From positions 496,001 through 560,000 of the forward strand of contig NZ_JZEF01000003.1 in NCBI RefSeq assembly GCF_001013475.1: a stretch of DNA of 64,000 nt, in the 5' to 3' direction. This document shows, one piece after another, positions 54,250 through 63,502 of the stretch. Within the stretch, counting starts at the first letter, position 1. Every line of letters begins with the position of its first letter. Below the pieces are notes generated by a model. That model worked only from the letters and a program-made list of their open reading frames with translations, was not told the origin of the DNA and searched no databases. Source of the DNA: Xanthomonas arboricola pv. juglandis (GTDB lineage: Bacteria; Pseudomonadota; Gammaproteobacteria; Xanthomonadales; Xanthomonadaceae). The position numbers and the translations under genes were made by a program.

Positions 54250-57200
54250 ATGAGTGCGCTTCGCGATGCGATGAGTCACGCCGCGCTGGGCTGGGTCAAG
54301 CCGGAGCTGGACGAGACGTTGCGCCAGGCGCGCAACGAGATCGAGTACTTTGCCGAAGAACCGTCCGACACCAGTCGGATGCGCTTCTGCGCCGGCTATC
54401 TGCACCAGGTGCAGGGCACCTTGCGCATGGTGGAGCTGTACGCCCCGGCGATGGTGGCCGAAGAACTCGAGCTGCTGGCCCAGGCGGTGCAGGTCGGCGA
54501 GGTGGCCGACCGCGACGAAGCCTGCGCCATGCTGATGCGCGGCACCGTGCTGCTGCCCGACTACCTGGAGCGCCTGCAGAACGGTCACCGTGACATTCCG
54601 ATCGTGCTGCTGCCGCTGCTCAACGAAATCCGTGCCACGCGTGGTCAGCCGGGTCTGAGCGAAAGCGTGCTGTTCGCGTTCGATCCGCAGGCCGGCGTCG
54701 CCACCGAGGCCGAACTGGATCACGCCCGTGGCAGTCTGAGCGGGCGCAATCGCGAGTTGCTCGACACCGTCGGCAATGCGGTCAAGGAAGAATTGCTGCG
54801 CGTCAAGGACGCGCTGGACCTGCACCTGCGTACCGGTGGCGAGATCGCCGACCTGCAGACCCAGGTCAAGGATCTCGGCAGCGTTGCCGACACCCTGGGC
54901 ATGATGGGCCTGGGCGTGGCGCGCAGTGTGGTCGTGCAGCAGCGTGATGCGCTGGCACGCGTGGTCGACGGCCAGGTGCAGATGGACGAAGGCGTGCTGC
55001 TGGATATCGCCGGCGCGCTGCTGTATGTCGATGCCTCGCTGGATGACCAGGTCGCCAGCCTGGGTGCCGATGTCGGCGACGGCAATGAAGCCAGCAACAG
55101 CGCTACCTCCTCGGAAGTGCGGCGCACGGTGGACGTGCTGGCACAGGAAGCGATCGCCAATTTCGGTGCGGCGCGCGAGCATTTCGTCGCCTTCATCGAG
55201 ACCAACTGGGACCACGCCCGCCTGACCGACGTGCCGCATCTGCTCGGCGAAGTCGGCGGTGCGCTGCGCATCCTCGAGCTGCCGCAGGCCGCCGATTACC
55301 TGGAAGGCGTGCGCCGCTATGTCGATCTGGAACTGATCGGCAAGCAGCGCGTGCCCAGCGGGCGCCAGCTGGACACGCTGGCCGATGCGATGGCCAGCCT
55401 GGAGTACTACCTGGAAGCCCTGCGCGAGCGCCGTCCCGGCCGCGAGGAAATCCTGGACATCACCCGCAACAGCCTGGAAACACTGCGCTATTGGCCGCTG
55501 CCCTCGGGCCAGCCCTCCGACCTGCCGGTCGGTGCCGACCAGCCGGGCAGCGTGGCCGAGCCGCTCGCCGCATCGCTCGCTCAGCAGGCCGCTGCCCCGG
55601 CGCTGGCGGCCAATGACGCTGCGCCGACGCCGTCGCTGGAATGGGCCAACGAAACCGTGCTCGAGGCGCCGTTTGCCGCCAGCGTGGTGCACGACACCGG
55701 CGCTGCCGCCACCGATACGGTGTTCTCGTTCGACCCGGTCGCCGCCGAGGAAACCGTCTCTGGCCAGGCGCACGTGCCGTTTACGGTTGCGCCGCTGGAC
55801 CTGTCCGACGATGGCGCGCAGGCGCCCGGCGACTGGCAGCTGGAAACCACCGAGCACGCGGCACCGATCGCCACCTCCGTGTTCGACCCGGTGTCGGCCG
55901 AGCAGGACGGCAGCGTGTCGGCCGATGCCGCGCAGGTCAGCTACACCGTGGATCTGAGTGCGCTGGAGCAGGACGACAGCGCCACGCCGGCAGTTGCCGA
56001 ACCGGCGCCGCTGCAGATCGAGCAGATCGAGCTGCCCGGCGATGCCGACCAGACCGAGGCACCGCTGGACTTCATCGCGCAGGCCCAGACCGGTCGTGCG
56101 CAGACCAGCATCGAGGATGCGTTCTCGCCGCCGCCGCTGCCGCCCGTGGCGCCGCAAGAGCTGGACGACCCGTTCGTCGAATCCGCGCCCGAACCGCAGC
56201 CAGCCCCGGCTGACGACGCCGCCGAGCAGAGCGCACCGCGCGTGCAGCAGGCGGTGGTCAGTGAGTTCGAACTGGACGCCGCATCGACGGCGTTTTTGGC
56301 CCAGCTCGACGTGGCCGCCGCGCAGTTCGATGTGCAGCGTCCGCAGGTACAACAGACCACCGATGCCGACAGTCAGACTGCGAAGGCAGCGCCCGAGCCG
56401 GCAGTGAGCGAGCCGGCCCAGGCCAGTGCCGATGCCGGCATCTTCGGCGGCTTTGGCGACAGCGATATCGACGACGATATCCGCGACGTATTCCTGGAAG
56501 AATTCGACGAAGAGCTGGTCAATCTGGGCCAGCTGCTGCCGGTCTGGCGTGCCGCGCCACACAGCCAGGACAACCTGCGCCCGATCCGCCGCGTCTTCCA
56601 CACCTTGAAGGGCAGCGGTCGTCTGGTTGGCGCGCAGGTGCTCGGCGAGTTCAGCTGGAAGATCGAGAGCATGCTCAACCGCGTGCTCGACAATTCGCGG
56701 CCGGCCAGCCCGGCGGTTGTGGCGATGGTCGAACTGGCCTACGAGGTGCTGCCGCAGTTCAACGCCGCATTGCGCGACCAGGGCCGCATCAGCGCCGATC
56801 TGCCGGACATCCAGGCAGTTGCCGAGCGTGTGGCCGCGGGCGAAGAAGCCTATTACGTGGCCGCGCCGGCGACGCCGGTGGCTGCGGATGTCGCCTTCAT
56901 TCCGGCAGCGGCAGGCATGTTCGCGGCGACCGGTGGCACACCGGCGTCGGTGGACAGCGTGCTGCGCGAGATCCTGGAAGCCGAAGTCGCCACCCACCTG
57001 GAAACCGTCAACGCATGGCTGCAGGCCAACCAGGCCGAGCCGCAGTTGGCGAGCGAAGAATTGCTGCGCGCAGTGCACACCATGAGTGGCGCGTTTGCGA
57101 TGACCGACGTGCCGGAAATCACGCTGGTGACCACGCCGGCCGAAAGCTACGTCAAGCGTCTGCTTGCCGCGTCGCTGCTCCCCTCGCAGGAGGGCATCGA

Positions 57201-60200
57201 CGCCATTGCCGCAACGGCGTCGGCAATCGCCACCACCGTGACCGCCTTGCGCGCCGATGCGCCGTTGATTCCGTCGTTTGCGCCGTTGAGCGAACGCCTG
57301 CGCGCGCTGGTGGAGACGCTACCGGAAGCGCAGTGGCCACCGCAGGCGTTCCTGGACGAGCTGGAAGATCTGGATGCGCCGGGCGAGATGGTGGTCAGCA
57401 GCGAGTCGGCGGTCGAGCTGACCGGCGCGCAGGATCTGTCGCAGTATCTGGACGCCAGCGCGCTGCCGTCGGATACGAGCGATCACAGCGCGCCCGTGCA
57501 TGCCGCCGATGACGCAGCGGATGCCGATGCGCACGCCGATGCCGACGCAGCGAACGCGGTGGACGAGCTGGCCGAGGCCGAGGCCGAAGACACTTCGTCG
57601 CTTGCGCTGGACGCACCGGCACCGCACGAACAGACGCAGACGGCTGACGTTGCTGCGCTGGAGCAGGAGCCGGGTGTCGAATCGGTCGAGACCGCGCAGG
57701 CACCGGCCGGGGATGCGGTCGCATCCGATGCCGGCACGAAGCAGGTCGCCGAGGCGTCGCATGGCGATGCTGTCCAGCACCAGCACGAAGCCGAGGCCGA
57801 GTCGCCTGGCGTCGATGCGCACGATACGCCGGCCGATGAGCCGGTGGTCGACGCCGATGCCTGGGATGCGACCGGATTGCAGCAGGCCGGCCGTGTCGAT
57901 GCGGCAGCACATGCGCAAGCAGGCGACATGCCGGAAGCTGGCGAGCATGTGGCAGTGGACGAGTTGTCCGACGCGGAAGCCGCATTGGGCGATGCGCAGA
58001 CGCTCGCCGCACCCGAAGCCGGGGAGATTGCTGCCGAGCGTGCTGACGCCGAGCAGCAGTCGCCGGGCGAGCACGCTGCCGAGCACGCTGCCGAGCACGC
58101 TGCCGAGCACGAGCAACTCGAGGGTGACGCAAGCGCGCAGGATGCCGACGCGGCATTGAGCGATGACGCTGCGTCCACGGACGAAGCGCCTGTCGAGACC
58201 ATCGAGGCATTGGAAGCAGTGCATGCGCAGGCCCCGCTGGCCGACCACACGCATGCGGCGACCAGCGAAGACTTGACGCCGGACAGCGCGGCGCTGGATG
58301 GCGAGTCGACCGGGCAGGACGACCACGTGTCCACCCCGCACGACGAGGCTATCGGTGCGCACGCGCAGCCGCCCGCCGACGAGGCAGCGCAGCACGGCGA
58401 TGCCGGGCTGCCGCAGGATGCCGACGCGCAGCTTGGCGACCAGTTGCAGGTGCAAGACACCGCGCAGTTCGGCCAGCATCCGTCTTCCGAAGAACATGCT
58501 CTGCCGGGCGAGCAGGTGCACCTGCAGGAACCTGCGCATGCGGACGAGGCTGCGCGAGCGGAAGCGCATGTCGAGTCGGGCGAGCAGGAACATCTGGGCG
58601 CGCACGCGCATGCCGACGAAGTCGAGCACGTTGCGGAAGCCGAGCGCGCTGCAGAAGCAGAGCAGACTCCAGAAGCAGAGCAGGCCGAAGCAGAACAGGC
58701 CGAAGCAGAGCAGGCTACAGAGGCAGAACAGACTGCAGAGGCGGAATACGCCGCAGACGCAGACCACGCTGCGGACGTACAACAGGCTGCGGAAGCGCTA
58801 GCCGAACACACCATCGAGTCGGTGCAGGCCTTCGAGATGGCGCAGGTGGCCGATCGGGTCGAAGAGACCGGCGATGCGCAGTCGGAAATTGCGCCGGAGC
58901 TGCATTCGGACGTCGTTGCCGACACCGAGGCGGATTCCCATGCCGATGCCGAGGTCAACGCGCAGCATCCAGACGCACATGCAGACGCAGACGCAGACGC
59001 GACGCTCGAGGCTGCCAACGCAACGGATGCTGTCGAGCATCCCGAGCAAGTCGAACACGCCGAACAAGTCGAGTATCCCGATCACGCCGAACAAGTCGGA
59101 CACACAGAGCAAGTCGAATCTACCGACTCCGCAAGCGAACACGAAGACGCCGCAGCGGTAGCCTTCAGCGCGCCGGTGGAAGACGCCGCAGCGGGCGATA
59201 GCGCCGCCAGCGATGTGGGCGCAGCCTTCGATACCGGCCCGCTCAACTTCGACCAGCTCGATGGCGAACTGGTCGACATCTTCGTCGAGGAAGGCCGCGA
59301 CCTGCTCGACCATTGCGATGGTCTGATCGCCCGCATGCGCGAAGTGCCGGAAGACCGCGAGGTCCTCAACGGACTGCAGCGCGACCTGCACACGCTCAAG
59401 GGCGGCGCGCGCATGGCCGGCATCAACGCCATCGGCGACCTCGGCCATGCGATCGAATCGCTGCTTGAAGCGGTGGCGGCCAACCGGACCGACATCGACC
59501 GCGATGACGTGCGCCTGTTCGAGCGCGGCTTCGATCGCCTGCATCAGCTGTTGACCCGCACCGGCATGCACCGCGCCGTGGCGATGCCGACCGACCTGGT
59601 GGAAGCCTTCGAAACCCGTACCCGTGGCCGCAATGCCGCAGAGCCCAGCGACGCCGATGTGCGTGCGATCGCCAAGGCGTCGGTGGAACCGGCACCGCTG
59701 TCGGCGCCCATCCCGGTCGACGGCCAGGTCGAAGAAGAACTGCTGCCGCGCGCGCAGCAGGAACAGGTGCGCGTGCGTGCCGACCTGCTCGACCGCCTGG
59801 TCAATCACGCCGGCGAAGTGGCGATCTACCGCTCGCGCCTGGAACAGCAGATGGGTGCCTTCCGCGGCGCCATGGGCGAACTGGATCGCACCAACGCCCG
59901 TCTGCGCGACCAGCTGCGTCGTCTGGATCTGGAAACCGAAGCGCAGATCGTGGCGCGTTATCAGCGCGAGCAGGATCAGGGCGATCGCACCTTCGATCCG
60001 CTGGAACTGGACCGCTTCTCCACCCTGCAGCAGCTCAGCCGCGCGCTGAACGAATCGGCCGCCGACTTGGGCGGTCTGCAGGGCGTGCTGGAAGATCTCT
60101 CGCGTCAATACGACGGCCTGCTGCAACAGCAGTCGCGCGTCAGCTCCGAGCTGCAGGACGGCCTGATGCGTGCGCGCATGGTGCCGTTCGACGGTTTGGT

Positions 60201-61566
60201 GCCGCGTCTGCGCCGTGTGGTCCGCCAGGCCGCCTCCGATACCGGCAAGCAGGTGCATCTGCTGCTGGAAGGTACCCAGGGCGAGCTCGATCGCAACGTG
60301 CTCGATCGCATGGTCGCGCCGCTGGAACACATGCTGCGCAACTCGGTGGCACATGGTCTGGAAGCGCCGGAGCAACGGCGCGACGCGGGCAAGCCGGAAG
60401 AGGGCAGCATCGCGATCCGTCTGCGCCGTGAAGGCTCGGAAATCGTGCTGGAAGTGGCCGACGACGGCGCCGGGCTGGACCGCGAGGCGATCCGTCGCCG
60501 CGGCGAGCAGCGCGGCCTGATCGAACCCGGCCAGGAGCTCAGCGAGGCCGAACTGGATGGGCTGATCTTCGCCTCCGGTTTCAGTACCTCCGAGCAGGTC
60601 AGCCAGCTGGCCGGCCGTGGCGTGGGCATGGACGTGGTCCGCAATGAAGTGCGTCAGCTGGGCGGCTCGGTGGACATCCACTCGGTACGCGGCCAGGGCG
60701 TCACCTTCACCCTGCGCCTGCCACAGACGCTGGCGGTCACCCAGGCGGTGTTCGTGCGCATCGGCGATACCACCTTTGCGGTGCCGGTGGCGTCGGTCAG
60801 CGGTATCGGCCGCATCTCGCGCAGCCGCTACGAGTCGGGCGAGGGCGGTTACCACTACGCCGGCGAAGAGTACGTGCTGCACGATCTCGGCTCGCTGGTC
60901 GGCCAGGCCGCCGCGCGTGCCGATGGTCAGGCGCAGGTGCCGTTGCTGCTGGTGCGTGCGGGCGACCTGCGCGCGGCGGTGGCGATCGATCAGGTGCTGG
61001 GCAACCGCGAAATCGTGGTCAAGCCGGTGGGCCTGCAGATCGCTTCGGTGCCGGGCATCTACGGCGCCACCATCACCGGCGATGGCCGCGTGGTGGTGAT
61101 CCTGGACGTGGCCCCGCTGGTGCGCCGCTATCTCAGCCAGCCGGCGCGTCCGGCGCCGGAAACCCCGGCCGAATCGCAGCGCCAGGTGCCGTTGGTGATG
61201 GTGGTGGACGATTCGCTGACCATGCGCAAGGTCACCAGCCGCGTGCTGGAACGCCACAACCTGGATGTCACTACCGCACGCGATGGTGTCGAGGCATTGG
61301 AACTGCTGCAGGAGCGCGTGCCCGACCTGATGCTGCTGGACATCGAAATGCCGCGCATGGACGGCTACGAGCTGGCGACCGCGATGCGTGCCGACCCGCG
61401 CTTCAAGGCGGTGCCGATCGTGATGATCACCTCGCGCAGCGGCGAGAAGCATCGCCAGCGCGCCTTCGAGATCGGCGTGCAGCGTTACCTGGGCAAGCCT
61501 TACCAAGAGTTGGATCTGATGCGAAACGTGTATGACCTGCTGGGGATCGCCCGTGTCCGAGAATAA
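54250..61566 (+). CDS. pilL: PilL/ChpA, giant hybrid histidine kinase
   Basis: 2438 residues, CheA-like kinase controlling twitching. FimL-like N-terminus with a His motif at H52 (LHQVQG) and a degenerate copy near 325 where the His is Gly. Hpt domains at H784 (FHTLKGSG), H943 (VHTMSG) and H1714 (LHTLKGG). Between about 1045 and 1660 lies a long Ala/Glu/Asp/His/Gln-rich linker with repeats such as AEHAAEHAAEH (about 1276) and EAEQAEAEQAEAEQ (about 1475). Catalytic N box at 2027 (HMLRNSVAHG), G1 DDGAGL at 2071, G2 GRGVG at 2122; then a CheW-like domain and receiver D2364. Acts through PilG and PilH. Confidence 0.95.
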   Translation: MSALRDAMSHAALGWVKPELDETLRQARNEIEYFAEEPSDTSRMRFCAGYLHQVQGTLRMVELYAPAMVAEELELLAQAVQVGEVADRDEACAMLMRGTVLLPDYLERLQNGHRDIPIVLLPLLNEIRATRGQPGLSESVLFAFDPQAGVATEAELDHARGSLSGRNRELLDTVGNAVKEELLRVKDALDLHLRTGGEIADLQTQVKDLGSVADTLGMMGLGVARSVVVQQRDALARVVDGQVQMDEGVLLDIAGALLYVDASLDDQVASLGADVGDGNEASNSATSSEVRRTVDVLAQEAIANFGAAREHFVAFIETNWDHARLTDVPHLLGEVGGALRILELPQAADYLEGVRRYVDLELIGKQRVPSGRQLDTLADAMASLEYYLEALRERRPGREEILDITRNSLETLRYWPLPSGQPSDLPVGADQPGSVAEPLAASLAQQAAAPALAANDAAPTPSLEWANETVLEAPFAASVVHDTGAAATDTVFSFDPVAAEETVSGQAHVPFTVAPLDLSDDGAQAPGDWQLETTEHAAPIATSVFDPVSAEQDGSVSADAAQVSYTVDLSALEQDDSATPAVAEPAPLQIEQIELPGDADQTEAPLDFIAQAQTGRAQTSIEDAFSPPPLPPVAPQELDDPFVESAPEPQPAPADDAAEQSAPRVQQAVVSEFELDAASTAFLAQLDVAAAQFDVQRPQVQQTTDADSQTAKAAPEPAVSEPAQASADAGIFGGFGDSDIDDDIRDVFLEEFDEELVNLGQLLPVWRAAPHSQDNLRPIRRVFHTLKGSGRLVGAQVLGEFSWKIESMLNRVLDNSRPASPAVVAMVELAYEVLPQFNAALRDQGRISADLPDIQAVAERVAAGEEAYYVAAPATPVAADVAFIPAAAGMFAATGGTPASVDSVLREILEAEVATHLETVNAWLQANQAEPQLASEELLRAVHTMSGAFAMTDVPEITLVTTPAESYVKRLLAASLLPSQEGIDAIAATASAIATTVTALRADAPLIPSFAPLSERLRALVETLPEAQWPPQAFLDELEDLDAPGEMVVSSESAVELTGAQDLSQYLDASALPSDTSDHSAPVHAADDAADADAHADADAANAVDELAEAEAEDTSSLALDAPAPHEQTQTADVAALEQEPGVESVETAQAPAGDAVASDAGTKQVAEASHGDAVQHQHEAEAESPGVDAHDTPADEPVVDADAWDATGLQQAGRVDAAAHAQAGDMPEAGEHVAVDELSDAEAALGDAQTLAAPEAGEIAAERADAEQQSPGEHAAEHAAEHAAEHEQLEGDASAQDADAALSDDAASTDEAPVETIEALEAVHAQAPLADHTHAATSEDLTPDSAALDGESTGQDDHVSTPHDEAIGAHAQPPADEAAQHGDAGLPQDADAQLGDQLQVQDTAQFGQHPSSEEHALPGEQVHLQEPAHADEAARAEAHVESGEQEHLGAHAHADEVEHVAEAERAAEAEQTPEAEQAEAEQAEAEQATEAEQTAEAEYAADADHAADVQQAAEALAEHTIESVQAFEMAQVADRVEETGDAQSEIAPELHSDVVADTEADSHADAEVNAQHPDAHADADADATLEAANATDAVEHPEQVEHAEQVEYPDHAEQVGHTEQVESTDSASEHEDAAAVAFSAPVEDAAAGDSAASDVGAAFDTGPLNFDQLDGELVDIFVEEGRDLLDHCDGLIARMREVPEDREVLNGLQRDLHTLKGGARMAGINAIGDLGHAIESLLEAVAANRTDIDRDDVRLFERGFDRLHQLLTRTGMHRAVAMPTDLVEAFETRTRGRNAAEPSDADVRAIAKASVEPAPLSAPIPVDGQVEEELLPRAQQEQVRVRADLLDRLVNHAGEVAIYRSRLEQQMGAFRGAMGELDRTNARLRDQLRRLDLETEAQIVARYQREQDQGDRTFDPLELDRFSTLQQLSRALNESAADLGGLQGVLEDLSRQYDGLLQQQSRVSSELQDGLMRARMVPFDGLVPRLRRVVRQAASDTGKQVHLLLEGTQGELDRNVLDRMVAPLEHMLRNSVAHGLEAPEQRRDAGKPEEGSIAIRLRREGSEIVLEVADDGAGLDREAIRRRGEQRGLIEPGQELSEAELDGLIFASGFSTSEQVSQLAGRGVGMDVVRNEVRQLGGSVDIHSVRGQGVTFTLRLPQTLAVTQAVFVRIGDTTFAVPVASVSGIGRISRSRYESGEGGYHYAGEEYVLHDLGSLVGQAAARADGQAQVPLLLVRAGDLRAAVAIDQVLGNREIVVKPVGLQIASVPGIYGATITGDGRVVVILDVAPLVRRYLSQPARPAPETPAESQRQVPLVMVVDDSLTMRKVTSRVLERHNLDVTTARDGVEALELLQERVPDLMLLDIEMPRMDGYELATAMRADPRFKAVPIVMITSRSGEKHRQRAFEIGVQRYLGKPYQELDLMRNVYDLLGIARVRE

Positions 61567-62755
61567 TGGCGCAATGGGAACTCCGGTCGCCCTGCTAGGC
61601 CGGCCCGGGCAGGCGCGCGAGCGCCTGCGTGAAGCGCTCGGCCTGGCCGGTGCCCACGTGGTGCTGGAAGACGAGCCTTCCGCAGTGGACGTGCAGATGC
61701 TGCGCGATGCCGAGCCGGTGGCGGTGCTGGTCGCGCTGGAGCCGTCGATCGAAGACGCGCTCGAAGCGCTGGAGCCGGCCTTCAACATGCCCGGCGTCAC
61801 GGTGATCTTCGACGAAGCCGAGTTGACCGTGCGCCGCGAGGGCTGGGAAGCGCAGCGCTGGGTGCGCCATCTGGCCGCCAAACTGCATGGCCATGCCGAC
61901 GTATTGCCGCCAGGCACCGAGAGCGAGCCGTCGCTGCATCCCGAACCGGGCCTGGAACTGGCACCGCGGCAGCATTCGGACTTGCAACTGGACCAGCATC
62001 TGCAGGCAGCCGCGCACGCATTCGACAGCGTGCCCGGCGATGCCTTGTTCGCACGGGGCGTGGACACGTCCGAGGTCGCTGCCGACACGCCGGGCCTGAC
62101 GCTGGGCGATTCCAGTACCTGGGGCCTGGTCGACGAGGTCGCGGTGGTGGTGCGTCCGCGTGCCGAATTGAACATGGACGCGTTGTCGACCGGCGGGCTG
62201 TCGCTGGTGGAGCTGGATCAGGCCGGTGACACCACCGGTGCGGTGCTGGTACTGGCCGGTATCGGCGGGCCGGATGCGATCCGTCGCCTGCTGTCCGCGC
62301 TGCCGCCGGCGTTTCCGCGCGCCGTGCTGGTGCGCATGACCCTGGATGGCGGGCAGTACGGCAACCTGGTGCGGCAGATGGGACGCGTGTCGGCATTGCC
62401 GGTCGAACTGGGCGAAGCCGGCCAGGTGATTGCGGCGGGCAAGGTCTACGTGCTGTCCGACGACATCGGCGTGCAGCAACATGCCGGCGCGCTGGCGTTT
62501 GTCGCGCAGGCCGATCCGGCCGGGCTGGTGGCCGCGTTGCCGCCGACCGACAGCGCGGTGCTGATGCTCAGCGGCGCCAACGAGGCGCTGGTCGAGGCCG
62601 CGCTGGCGCTGGCCGAGCAGGGCGGCTGGCTGGCCGGTCAATCCGCGGACGGCTGCTACGACCCGGCCGCGGCGGCGCGTCTGGCACGCCAGGGTATTCT
62701 GACCGGCGACCCTGCGCAGCTGGCGCAGGCGTTGGCGCAGCGCTGGCCGGCGTAA
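61553..62755 (+). CDS. ChpB-position CheB-like protein, catalytically degenerate
   Basis: 400 residues; GTG 61553 (GGGGATC upstream) overlaps the pilL end; ATG 61574 is an alternative. It occupies the place of the receptor methylesterase ChpB. The C-terminal half aligns with the CheB catalytic domain, but G-A-S-T-G-G reads L-A-G-I-G-G (234-239), the VQHM His region reads VRMT (260-263) and the terminal Asp block reads LSGANEA (339-345). All three triad residues are missing. The N-terminal region (10-115) resembles a receiver without a clear phospho-acceptor. Likely structural or regulatory, not a methylesterase. Confidence 0.7.
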   Translation: MSENNGAMGTPVALLGRPGQARERLREALGLAGAHVVLEDEPSAVDVQMLRDAEPVAVLVALEPSIEDALEALEPAFNMPGVTVIFDEAELTVRREGWEAQRWVRHLAAKLHGHADVLPPGTESEPSLHPEPGLELAPRQHSDLQLDQHLQAAAHAFDSVPGDALFARGVDTSEVAADTPGLTLGDSSTWGLVDEVAVVVRPRAELNMDALSTGGLSLVELDQAGDTTGAVLVLAGIGGPDAIRRLLSALPPAFPRAVLVRMTLDGGQYGNLVRQMGRVSALPVELGEAGQVIAAGKVYVLSDDIGVQQHAGALAFVAQADPAGLVAALPPTDSAVLMLSGANEALVEAALALAEQGGWLAGQSADGCYDPAAAARLARQGILTGDPAQLAQALAQRWPA

Positions 62756-62790
62756 GCCGGGCGCTTTCTCTCAAGAACGGAACAGGTGCG

Positions 62791-63267
62791 ATGAGCTACG
62801 CCAACAATGACGAAATCCGCGGCGTCCTGATCCAGGCCGGCCAGGAGCGCGTGCTGCTGCCGAACGCCACGGTGGCCGAGGTGATGTCGCGGGTGGCGGT
62901 CGAGCCGATGGCCGAGATGCCGCGCTGGGTGGTCGGGCGCATCGACTGGCACGGCTGGAAGGTGCCGCTGCTGTCGTTCGCGCGCTTGAGCGGCATGGGC
63001 GACGAACCCACGGCGGTCAACAACAAGGTGATCGTGCTCAAGGCGCTGGGCGGCAATCCGGCGCTGCCGTATTTCGCCTTGCTCACCGCCTCGTTCCCGC
63101 AGCTGATCTCGGTGCCGCGCGACGGCCTGCTGGCCGACGCCTCCGAAGATGCGCTGCCCGACGGCGTGCACATGCGCGTGCTGCTGGGCGAGCAGAGTGC
63201 GCTGCTGCCGAATCTGGATGCGATCGAGGCGCAGGTTGCGCAGGCGCTTGCGGCGGTTGCCGCCTAA
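62791..63267 (+). CDS. chpC: ChpC-like CheW adaptor
   Basis: 158 residues, second CheW-type protein of the cluster: RGVLIQAGQERVLLPNATVAEV and WVVGRIDWHGWKVPLLSFARL are the two beta-barrel halves. ATG at 62791 with GGAACAGG upstream. In Pseudomonas ChpC links additional receptors to the Chp system. Last gene of the operon as visible here. Confidence 0.9.
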   Translation: MSYANNDEIRGVLIQAGQERVLLPNATVAEVMSRVAVEPMAEMPRWVVGRIDWHGWKVPLLSFARLSGMGDEPTAVNNKVIVLKALGGNPALPYFALLTASFPQLISVPRDGLLADASEDALPDGVHMRVLLGEQSALLPNLDAIEAQVAQALAAVAA

Positions 63268-63502
63268 AGCGCCATTGCCGGGCGACGACGCTGCCCGGTT
63301 GCGGGCAGTGCCGGGATGAGGATCGGGTAGGGGCTGCGCTGCCCTGACGAGCGCCGCCTCGCTAAGTGCAGTGCATGCCGACACCGCAGATGCCTGAGAT
63401 GTCTTGCTGCCGTTGGGCAACCGTTTGCGGGGGCGTGATCCGTATGTGTCAGCCTGGTCCACACAACACGCATGAGGCGCGCAAGACGCGCCCGCGGCTG
63501 GC

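Noticed and set aside
58074..58110. Repeats in pilL as a CRISPR or satellite array
   Set aside because: The repeats are in-frame codons of a low-complexity linker with no unique spacers; no CRISPR array or cas gene is seen in the window.
58798..62175. 1125-residue frame antisense to the pilL kinase core
   Set aside because: The plus strand has complete HATPase, CheW and receiver motifs; long antisense frames arise from high GC.
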